DNA of 64,000 nucleotides from Moringa oleifera. Taxonomy: Eukaryota; Streptophyta; Magnoliopsida; Brassicales; Moringaceae. A program made the position numbers and the translations under genes. Shown here piece after piece: positions 55,123 to 64,000 of this stretch; the first letter of the stretch is position 1, and each line of letters opens with the position of its first letter. The notes under the pieces are model-generated. The model ran no database searches and was not told the DNA's origin. It was given only the letters and a program-made list of their open reading frames with translations. Location of the stretch: assembly GCA_021397835.1 (NCBI GenBank), contig JAJFZO010000889.1:2294001-2358000 (forward strand), read 5' to 3'.

Positions 55123-58100
55123 TTATCTTCTTCTGAACTGTTTGGACCATAGGTAAACTACAGAAAAACAAACCAGTCCAAAAATGATCACTTGCAAAAC
55201 ATGATTTGATTTCTGTTGGATAACAGACCTTGTCAACTTCCTCATGCCATTTCTCACCCCTGTCTCAGCTCTGCTCATTAGCAATTGCTGTTGTAGGAAC
55301 CAGAAGCAGTAACTTGTAAGGATCCAACTCGTGCTCTTTACCAAAGTGCAAAGATACTTAGTGGCATAAAAAAATATGTGCAGAAGTGTATGACATGCAT
55401 GCAGATGATGCCTCCAAAAGACAACAGTCATAAAAGACATTTCAAAAACAATACCAAAGAAATCAAGATGCTATAGCAATAAGAACAATTGCCACAGAAA
55501 CTATGAGATCTTCTCAGTTTAAGGGGAAAAGAAATGGCATTTCTCTTCTTCCCCCACCCCAAAAATCAAAAGAAAATGAAAAAAGGAAAAAAGAACTAGG
55601 CATTACCAAATCAGAGACAATTTCATTCTGAAGCTTTGCTTCAGTTTCAATCTCTTGAGCCACCTGCAAACAATACAAGGGAAAAATAATGGATCAGCTA
55701 TAAGGTCAGACTAATGTTGAGAGTCAACATCATTTAAGCCTTGCTTCTGTTGCAGATTCATGAGAAGCCTGCCAAGAGAAACTGCAGGTCTTATGCAGTC
55801 TTGCAATAAGAATTGAAGGAAAAAAAAGAATATTCAGACATAAGTCAGGATAACTTAGTCCAGATTGAAGAATACATATAAAACTATGTCCAACCATGTT
55901 GATAAGAATGAATCCTATGGACTCCTTGATACAGAAGCAGCTAAATATCGATTCATGAGACAAGAAATGTAGGCAAACTAAACAAACTATCTTACATAGA
56001 TAACCTTATTTTTTTTTTAAATATCAGAAACATGTATTTATATTATATATATTTGGCATGTAGAGGGAACCTCCCATATACACTATAGCTATTTATCAGG
56101 AGATTAGAATGTCTAAAAATTCTACACACTTCACCTCATTCACAACATAATCCCCAGTTGTCCATGGCTTTTAAACAACCCACCTATCCGTACAAATTAG
56201 TAGGGGAGTCTCCACCCCTTCAAAAGCCCTCAAGTCTCTCTCCTTCATCACTACCCAAAAGAGAAGCAATGGAATCATGATTAACAAGCTTCCTTTTCAG
56301 TTTCAGATTACAAAGCCCTTACCAAGCCGCCATCTCAGCTGTCATGCACCGGATACCACCAATTTAAATCCCAAAAAATAGCCAGGACACTGCCCTAAAC
56401 TTCTCGAGTCCATGTGCACTACAATTAGGATGTGATTAACCGACTCACTTTGATCTTCACATAACAGCTATTAACCATGATCATACCTCTTTTAATTAGG
56501 TTGTCAGTGGTTAAAGGTTCTTCCCAAATCGCTTTCCAAGCAAAGAACATCACTTGGGTCGAAACCCCTGCTTTCTATATTAGTTTTCATGGGAAATCTT
56601 GTACCGCATTCTGTTTCTGAGTTTGATCAAGCACCCTAAAGAATGATTTGACCACGAACTTCTTGTCTTGGCTCCCTTTCCAAGTGATGGCATCCTTCGT
56701 ATTGATGTCACCTTTAACTGCATAAACATGTTCCAAAAAACTGCTCAAAGAGTGCCATCGCCCAATCTTGTGCGCCCCCTGAGTTCCACCGACCATGAAG
56801 CCATAAACAACCTTACTAGATGTTCCCAAATGGTCAATCTAGCATGAAATCACTCGACGGGCGACGGTGGTATAAACAGAAATTTAACATCATAAAAGAC
56901 CTATCTACTACTCCAAACTTGTTTCAGTTCAGAACTCTGTGTTTACATTCACGCAGAAGCCTTGGTTGTAACTATCTCAACTAAAGTGTCTAAAGCCACA
57001 GTTTCATTCAACAGAAGGGATTCAATTGATAGTCAATATCAATTCAAGAATACAAACAGACCCTCCATAGTCAGACATATTTGGACATTTAGTTCATGAA
57101 AGGGACAGCAGAGTTCGGTTTAATGAAATTTAATTGTAACCAAAGTTACACTGGTGGCAATATTAATACAAATCCAATCAAACAGAATGATAGTGTAAAC
57201 AGGAAAGGATTTGCACCCAAATACTGACATAAGCAGAAAATGTGGAAGGAGAAAGAGGAATCTTGGCATTGCAAAGGGGTAGTGAGGAATACCAAAACAG
57301 AAGTGGAAGTAGTGCTGTTGGACTTTGAAGGCTAGATAGGAAACTAAAGCAAGGCAGTTAACTTCATAGTACCAATGCAGTATGCCTTATTGTATAGATT
57401 ATTGAGAAAGTCGAATAAGAAGTCCAACTTTGAAGAAACTAAGATCTAATAAGCAGAATACTAAGGAATTACATAATTGATAAAATATGCCTTTATATGA
57501 ACCAGAGTATAACATGTGCCCCAAGAAGATACGGTTGAAAAATAAGAGAGCATGTGACTGGGTTTGCATAGGCTGGGCTTAGAAAGAAGTTAAAAGTAAA
57601 AATGTAAATCATGGAGTTAAGTTTGTACATTTGACGGATTGCCAAGGACATCATCTAGTTGACATTTTCTCACAGAAACACACTCTCCAATAATAAGATG
57701 AGACACACCACTACCAGTGAATTTTCAGCATTCTTCTGCAGAGTAATAAAGAATGATCTGGTAATTACCAAAATGAATGGGTGTGCTAGGCACCAGAAGA
57801 AACAAGAAACAGATGGCTCCAAATTGTGGACCAGGCACATCCAAATTCACTTCAGCAAACAGAAAATATTTGATCATTGAATGTTGCACTCTTGGTATGT
57901 GAGCCTAGTTATTGAGGTTGCTGAATGCCATGCAATAGACCCTGATAACATGGAATGATTCACAAAGTCCACTGATAGGGCTCTTTCAAGTAGGCAGAAA
58001 CTCTTCAATATGAATAGCTTCTAGGTTTAGTGGCAGCATTCCTTTCTTCAGAAGCTCCAAAATTCTTTTCTTGAGAAGCTCAATCCATGTAGTGAATGGA

Positions 58101-58822
58101 AGTACACACACCAAAGCCAACTAAGACTTATTCTCACTAACTAAGGACACTTTGCCAAATATTTGCACCAAGAAATTTCTCCAGCTTGCCCTAAGAGGAG
58201 AAGTTCAATATGCTTATTTAGAGAACATACACAAAAAAAAAAAAAAAAAAACAATTAGCATTGTATATTATTTCAAAAGCATTTTGCCAGGAAACAGAGA
58301 AGAAGCCCAAAGCAGCACTAAACATTTACAAAAAAATAAATTTAAAAAAATACAAAAATGGCAATGATTTTGTTTCATCATTCAGATCAAGTAATATTAT
58401 CAGTTGTTTTACTCTCTGATGTCATTGTTTACTGGTCGACAGTCTAAGAAAGCTTATCCAGTGCAATTTCGCAAAGAACTATGAGCATACTGCATCAAAT
58501 TTCATATTCAAAAAACGAATTAAACTCAAAAAGAAAACAATTAAATGAAACGGATTCACTCACGCTTTTAAGCTGTTTAACTTGTTTGTGCAGACCAGCA
58601 ATTTCTTGGTCTAAGTCCGCATGCACTGGATCAATCGTCACTTGAATCTCATCAGAATTAGCCACAGGTCGCGCACTTAGCCCTTGACTGAATAACAAAG
58701 AGCGGTCAACCTTAAAACCGCATAAATACTTCAAAAGAGAATACACCTGGTTAAGGCACAACACTGACAAATTCATCCATACAGAAAGATCTTGAGTACC
58801 TGGATCTGTAAGGATTTGCCAT
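55123..58822 (-). CDS. Bet1-like Qc-SNARE (SFT1/At4g14600 type)
   Basis: Four exons on the minus strand: 58822-58800, 58687-58564, 55663-55607 and 55287-55123, phases joining to 122 residues. The tiny first exon (23 bases, MANPYRS) was found by phase and by the family start. Seen: GLSARP near the N-terminus, a heptad-rich SNARE helix from about residue 30 to 90 with a candidate zero-layer Gln at Q61 (KLQNE), and a C-terminal membrane anchor at 98-115 followed by a short basic lumenal end. Length and layout fit plant Bet1-like SNAREs, which act in ER-Golgi or intra-Golgi vesicle fusion. Intron 2 is 2.9 kb and carries a LINE relic. The gene is divergent from the first hydrolase gene, 870 bases away. 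Confidence 0.88.
56150..56860 (-). mobile_element. LINE (non-LTR retrotransposon) relic, zf-RVT region
   Basis: Within intron 2 of the SNARE gene, the minus strand encodes, with frame breaks, a stretch typical of the end of plant LINE reverse transcriptase: ITWKGSQDKKFVVKSFFRVL, then FFAWKAIWEEPLTTDNLIKRG, then a Cys/His-containing segment, matching the zf-RVT pattern. A T-rich run near 56010 could be the old poly(A) tail. It is 5'-truncated and broken by stops and frameshifts. Confidence 0.75.
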
Positions 58823-59692
58823 TTAAGGAAAAAATTGCAAGAAAAGGGAATTTTCTCAAAAACTGATAAACCCTAGAGCAAGCTGGGAGAGGGATGTGAA
58901 CGCTAGGCAAAATATGGTATCGTCAAGCACTTAAAAACGCAATACTGCATTAACTTATATAAGTACCTGTCTAACGGTCCCGGGAGCAACTGGCAATTTA
59001 TTTTCAACTTCTTTTCCCTCTGGATCTCCAATTTTCTCCTTTTTTTAATAAATTATTTTAAAAGGTATATTGTGGAAATTATTTATTTTAAAATTTACGG
59101 AACATTTTCATATTTATGGATATTTCATCAAAAAATTATTATTTTAACCTTTTAAAATAGTAAGTATTAATTAATTTGTCTTTAAAAAAAATAAACATAT
59201 ACACTTAATAATAGATCCTCAGCCACGAGGAAATAAACATACAATTCCAGATCAAGTATTGTAGCACGTGGCCAAATAGTTGATTTCAACGCTTTCCTCA
59301 ACGGACAGCTGTTTGCATAATACAGGAAAGCTTACATGAAGAAGAAGCAAGCATCCATTGATGGCTTTACTTGCGTTCGTGTTGTTTTAATCTTAACGGC
59401 GATGGTTGTTTGAACGTTTGAGTGGCCATCTCCTCACTTCGTGGTTATCATTTGCCGCTGCAGAAAATAAAATTTTTTTATGACGTTTTACAGAAGCGTG
59501 AATCATGTTAATGCTCTACTCGAATAAAATATTGTAAACAGGTCCTCTGTTACACTATCGATTCCCTAAATAGTTTAAAATATTCCATCACAACGAAGTC
59601 TATCCATGGTGAGATGATGAACTTGATCCAGACCAGCTGGAAGGTAGAGGAGAAATTTTGAAATTGCGGAAGAGGCATAACGAGGAACTCAG
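58823..59692. other. Shared upstream region of SNARE and hydrolase genes
   Basis: 870 bases between divergent start codons, serving as promoter space for both. AT-rich in the middle; no coding frame supported. The last 100 bases resemble the leader of the second hydrolase gene. Confidence 0.6.
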
Positions 59693-61724
59693 ATGGGAAG
59701 TGAAATCCAGAGGAAACCCAAAATTCTGTGCCTCCATGGATTCAGAACAAGTGCTCGAATCCTTAAGAAACTGATAGGAAGATGGCCTGAATCTGTTCTC
59801 GAGAAGCTCGATCTTGATTTCCTTGACGGCCCGTTTCCGGCGCGAGGAAAATCTGATGTTGACGGCATTTTTGATCCTCCGTTTTATGAATGGTATCAGA
59901 GCAGTCAGGTCTGTTCTTCGTTGCAAAAACCCATTTGGCTTTGAATGGGTGGTGATTACATATTTGTTTTCATTTTTTGGTAGGATTATACAGTGTACAG
60001 CAATTTTGAAGAGTGCATGGCGTATATTGAAGATTACATGATAAAGCATGGCCCCTTTGACGGTCTGCTGGGTTTTTCCCAGGTTAGTGGCCGAGTCATT
60101 TCCTCTGACCATCTTTGAAAAATTGTTTAAGAACTAATTTGATATCTTTTAGATGAATTTATTGGTTATAGGGAGCATTTATATCAGCTGCTGTGCCAGG
60201 CATGCAAGCAGAGGTACAAACCCGATTCTGTTTCACTTGCATATCTCTTGAGTGGAGTTTGTTGAATATGCTTCTGCTTTCAAATAGGAACTATTTAGGG
60301 AAATTTTTTTCCTGGTATTAATGGCCATTGGATGCTGAAATTGTAGGGTGTGGCTCTAACAAAGGTGCCAAGGATAAAGTTTCTGATTATAATATCAGGG
60401 GCTAAATTTATAGGGTTCAAGTATGGGCAACCAAAACTAGCTGCCAATGCATTTTCATGTCCTATTGAGTGCCCATCACTCCACTTTATAGGTAAAGACT
60501 CCTTAAAGGTTTTACTGCATACTTTTTGAGTTAAATTCTTTGCTAACTTGAACAGTGAGGACTTACTTGACTTTAAAAATTGATTCTTTGACAAATTCTG
60601 ATTCTGCACTTGTGATGATTTTAACTACTGAATCTGTCCTAGTAGTTAACTATAACTAAATGGCATACTGGGTGAGATTTGCATCTTCTTATCTTCTCTG
60701 GTAAAAGCTTTGAAGGTGTGATCTGTGCTGATTAGATATGCAAATGAGGACCATTAGAGGCAAGTGGTGCAAAAGACTTGTGATATTGAGCTGTTGTCAG
60801 TTTCGAGAGACTGAATCACTTTCATAGAGGACACCATTATTTCACTTCTGAGCTTTACATTTGCTGTCGGAAAGGCAGATTTCTTGAAGACAGGGCAGCT
60901 TCTGTGCTGGATTTGTGCTGATCCTGTAGTGATTCATTCCCTCGAGCACATTATAACAATGTCATGCATTCTGCATAGTGATCGGAGATATAATAAATCT
61001 CCGAAGACTCTGCTTAGATGTGTATTCTTGTGAAGCTAATCCATTATCATCTTCTCTTCAGTGCTCATCCTTCCACTTAATTGGTACCTTAGAAGATCTT
61101 GTAAATCACAAATGCTTTCTATTTCTTTCAGGCAAGTGATAGACAGTCTGAAACCCCGAAGGAATGATCATTTAATTCATCAGTAATGCCATTTTACCAT
61201 TTAAACTAAAAGATTTAATGAAGTATGCATATATATTGTCATTCTTTCTTTCTTTTTTCTTCTGTGGGTTTGCAGTATAATTGCCTGGTTTCTGACCTGG
61301 AGGGATCATTTTTGAATTCTCATCACTGTGAATGCTACAGGTGAGATGGATCATGGGAAGCAAGGAGGACTTGATTTACTAAGATCTTTTGTGGATCCTG
61401 CTGTTATACATCACCCTGGAGGCCATACTGTACCAAGATTAGGTCAGTTTGATCCCAAATTCATCCTTAATTTCTCAGCTTTTACGGTTGAACTGTAATC
61501 TGGATCCTTATTTCATTATAAGATAATCCATTATGCACGACTTTTTAATCTTCTATTGTAAACATCAAGTACTAGTATGGCATGATCTGAATTTTCCTCC
61601 TTAACTAATTCTTTTTGAGACAGATGAGAAGGGCGAGGAAACAATGCTGAGTTTCATTGAGAAGATTCAGAAGATATTATCACCTCGTATCGAGAGTAAC
61701 ACAAGTATTAAAGCTGCCTTGTAG
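59693..61724 (+). CDS. FSH1/OVCA2-type serine hydrolase, copy A (probable fusion of two copies)
   Basis: Six exons: 59693-59908, 59984-60082, 60172-60213, 60347-60491, 61341-61442 and 61624-61724, phases joining to 234 residues. Alpha/beta-hydrolase features: KILCLHGFRTSARIL at the start, nucleophile elbow GFSQG (Ser at the end of exon 2), catalytic Asp in GEMD (exon 5) and catalytic His in GGHTVP. Family: serine hydrolase FSH, related to yeast FSH1 and human OVCA2; esterase activity is expected, natural substrate unknown. Plant members are often mislabelled dihydrofolate reductase. Exon 5 (GEMDHGKQGGLDLL) differs from the family form GEKDFLK, while a dead copy of the GEKDFLK-type exon lies in intron 4 at about 60869-60960, and a relic of an exon 4 end at about 61061-61083. 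Its C-terminus is 14 residues longer than copy B. Confidence 0.9.
60869..60960 (+). pseudogene. Relic of the ancestral exon 5 in intron 4 of hydrolase A
   Basis: The sequence aligns by eye to exon 5 of copy B (63424-63525): both share gatttcttgaagac and cctgtagtgattcat at matching spacing, and the flanking intron (gtggtgcaaaagactt) is alike too. The acceptor tgtag of copy B is tgtcg here, so it cannot be spliced at that site, and the frame has decayed, losing the GHT catalytic motif. Confidence 0.8.
61061..61083 (+). pseudogene. Relic of an exon 4 end in intron 4 of hydrolase A
   Basis: gtgctcatccttccactt followed by aattg and a GT dinucleotide resembles the end of exon 4 in copies A (60470-60491) and B (63008-63029), including the donor site. 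Short, so less certain than the exon 5 relic. Confidence 0.5.
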
Positions 61725-62229
61725 AATTGTACTCACACAATACATAGATTTTTTATTTTTTTTGGCAATTTCCTGACTGTGATCTGAAACCATGACATCA
61801 GAATTGGTGGGGACAAAGTTCAGCTTGTTGTATCAATTAATTTGTGATAATTTTTGTAGGATATATTATTTTTACAGAATATTTTCCTTCTCTGAATCAG
61901 AAGATCCTTCCGGGACAATGTTTGTTGAGTTCCTTCTTTGGTCTCCCTGAGCAAGCTCTAATTGTTTTAAAACTTCGATTAAGGGTATTTTCTCTAAGGG
62001 TAATCATTTATTAATTAATCTCTCATAGGAGCGCGCGAGTAATTAATTAAAATAAAGTCAAAGGTAAACTAGCATATTGACAGAGAACAGAGGCTTGTTG
62101 AATGTCTAACAGCTAATAGCTCCCATGATATTTAAGCCTGTCCAGCATGAGATGATAAACTTACGCCCAAGCTTCGGGAGGACGAGGAAGAGATTGGGAT
62201 TGGAAATTCGGGGAAAGGGGCAGAGACTG
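61725..62229. other. Spacer between the two hydrolase genes
   Basis: 505 bases with the 3' UTR of copy A and the promoter and leader of copy B. No coding frame supported. Confidence 0.6.
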
Positions 62230-63697
62230 ATGGAAAGTGAAATCCAGAGGAAACCCAGGATTCTATGCCTCCATGGATTTAGGACAAGTGCTCAAATTCT
62301 GGAGAAACAGATTGGACGATGGCCCGAATCTGTTCTCCAGAAGCTCGACCTTCGTTTCCTTGACGGCCCATTTCTGGCCAGAGGAAAGTCTGATGTTGAC
62401 GGCATCTTCGATCCTCCCTACTTCGAGTGGTACCAAAGCAATCAGGTTTGTTGTCTATCACAAAATCCCATTTTAGTTTTGAATGGCTTGGTGAGAATAT
62501 TAACTTCTTTCCTTTTTGTTATATAGGAATTTACAGTTTACAGCAACTTTGAAGAGTGTATGGCATATATTGAAGATTACATGTTAAACCATGGCCCCTT
62601 TGACGGTCTGCTGGGTTTCTCCCAGGTCAGTGGCCAGATTCATTACTGTAACTCTGTTGCTAGATTCGTTTTAGAAATTCACTTAACCCTTTTGAAGTGA
62701 ATTTGTGAGTCATAGGGGGCGTTTATGTCAGCTGCTGTGCCGGGCATGCAAGCAGAGGTACAAATCAATTTCTGGTTTGCTGCTTGTTTGAAAAGAGAAT
62801 TGATAGACTTTTATTGCTCTTGAAAATAGAAAAACTGAGAAGTACAATGTTTAGCGCTAATGCCCATAAATGCTGAAATTGTAGGGTGTGGCTCTTTCGA
62901 AGGTGCCAAAGATAAAGTTTCTGATAATAATATCAGGAGCTAAGTTTGGAGGGTTGAAGTTTGGGCAGCCAAAGCTGGCTGCTAATGCATTTTCATCTCC
63001 TATTGTGTGCCCATCCCTCCACTTTATCGGTAAACACTGGTCTAAAGGTCTTAATTCATATAATTCTGAGGTAAAAATGCATCATTAAGAAAAAGGAGGG
63101 GACTCTATACATTTAAGTGTTTTTTTTTTTTGGTGCATATTCTCATTCTACATTTCTAACTATTGTTAAACTTCTCACTCATCTGCAGCGAGTCTGTCCT
63201 AGTAGTTAACTACTATGAAATGACATTACACCAGTGTTTGAAGAATGCAATATCCATAAGTAACTGCATGTAATAACTGCTGATTCCATATGCAAACTAG
63301 GAACATTAAAACTAGAAATGTGGTGCAAAAGACTTCAAATGTTGGATCTCTTGTTCAATAAGATGACTGAAAACTTTATGGGAGACGTCAGTACTTCACT
63401 TTTGAGTATGAAATTTGCTGTAGGAGAGAAGGATTTCTTGAAGACGGGGGGAACTACTCTGCTGGAATCATTTGTAGACCCTGTAGTGATTCATCATACC
63501 AGGGGGCACACTATACCGAAGCTTGGTGAGTGATGTGCACATATACTCTACAGAAATTAGTCTAGATATATGAATTGTACAAATATGTACCATATAATAT
63601 GATTGGATTTTCTTTTTGTACCTGCCCATCTTGTGCAGATGAGACAGGCCAGGAGGCAATGCTTAGCTTCATTGAAAAGATTCAAAAGATGCTATAG
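62230..63697 (+). CDS. FSH1/OVCA2-type serine hydrolase, copy B
   Basis: Six exons: 62230-62445, 62527-62625, 62716-62757, 62885-63029, 63424-63525 and 63639-63697, phases joining to 220 residues. Exons 1 to 5 have the same lengths as in copy A (216, 99, 42, 145, 102), confirming a tandem duplicate. Features: RILCLHGFRTSAQIL, GFSQG nucleophile elbow, catalytic Asp in GEKD, catalytic His in RGHTIP. It keeps the family-typical GEKDFLKTGG exon 5. It is expected to be a cytosolic esterase with unknown substrate. The frame is open upstream of the ATG to 62125, but copy A has its start at the matching position and aligns only from SEIQRKP. Confidence 0.92.
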
Positions 63698-64000
63698 CAT
63701 AAGAGATGAATCTGCTTACTTCAATCTGAAGAATCTGCTTATGCATGGAAGCTGATTTATTGCCTGATATTCTAATGACAGATCTTTCTTTTGCTTTTCT
63801 TTTCTTTTCTTTTCTTTTTTATGTTTTGAAATTTCCCTCTGAAGTGAAACATTTTGCTGCTGTCAATAGTCACACTGTGAACATTGTTTTGGTGATCTGC
63901 ATACACCTACTTGCAGATGCCATTGAGCAAAAACCCAATTTACTTCTCTGTGAACTTGGTTTGCTGAAAACGGATGTTTCGCTTGGATTAGTAGGTCTTC
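63698..64000. other. 3' flank of hydrolase B
   Basis: Contains a CTTTT-type pyrimidine run at about 63786-63820. No start of a further hydrolase copy is visible before the window ends. Confidence 0.6.

Overview
The window looks like nuclear DNA of a eudicot plant, probably a woody dicot. The intergenic DNA is very AT-rich, genes have GT-AG introns, and the gene families (ATL RING-H2 ligases, subgroup Ia bHLH, MIZ1 domain, plant GH5 with a fascin-like insert, PH1-type P3B ATPase, classical AGP) are plant-specific or plant-typical. The species cannot be told from the sequence alone. Exon models were built by reading splice sites and checking reading-frame continuity by hand; every multi-exon model below closes in frame.

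Layout, left to right: an AT-rich gene-free start (1-3.7 kb); an intronless ATL RING-H2 ligase (+, 3.8-4.9 kb); a bHLH94/96-like transcription factor (-, 6.8-8.1 kb, 3 exons); a 6-kb gene-poor stretch with GA microsatellites; a secreted GH5 glucan 1,3-beta-glucosidase-like protein (+, 14.2-18.3 kb, 10 exons) that converges on a PH1-like P3B P-type ATPase (-, 18.6-25.3 kb, 8 exons); a MIZ1/DUF617 protein (-, 27.7-28.4 kb); a replication-type histone H3.1 (-, 30.2-30.6 kb); an ATL31/ATL6-like RING-H2 ligase (+, 32.9-34.1 kb); an AP180/ANTH clathrin-assembly protein (+, 37.2-38.3 kb, 2 exons); a MATE/DTX transporter (-, 41.3-45.2 kb, 8 exons); a classical arabinogalactan protein whose body is tandemly duplicated (-, 49.5-50.9 kb); a Bet1-like Qc-SNARE (-, 55.1-58.8 kb, 4 exons, LINE relic in its big intron); and two tandem FSH1/OVCA2-type serine hydrolases (+, 59.7-61.7 and 62.2-63.7 kb, 6 exons each).

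The genes are unrelated housekeeping and regulatory genes and do not form a pathway. The interest lies in structure. The first hydrolase gene carries relics of an exon 5 and of an exon 4 end inside its fourth intron, so it appears to be a fusion of two former tandem copies. The AGP locus has a near-perfect 0.67-kb duplication that would put two AGP reading frames behind one promoter, unless it is an assembly error. A short retroelement with a target-site duplication sits in the PH1-like gene. I found no evidence for a wholly new multi-gene system, and no RNA genes that I can support.
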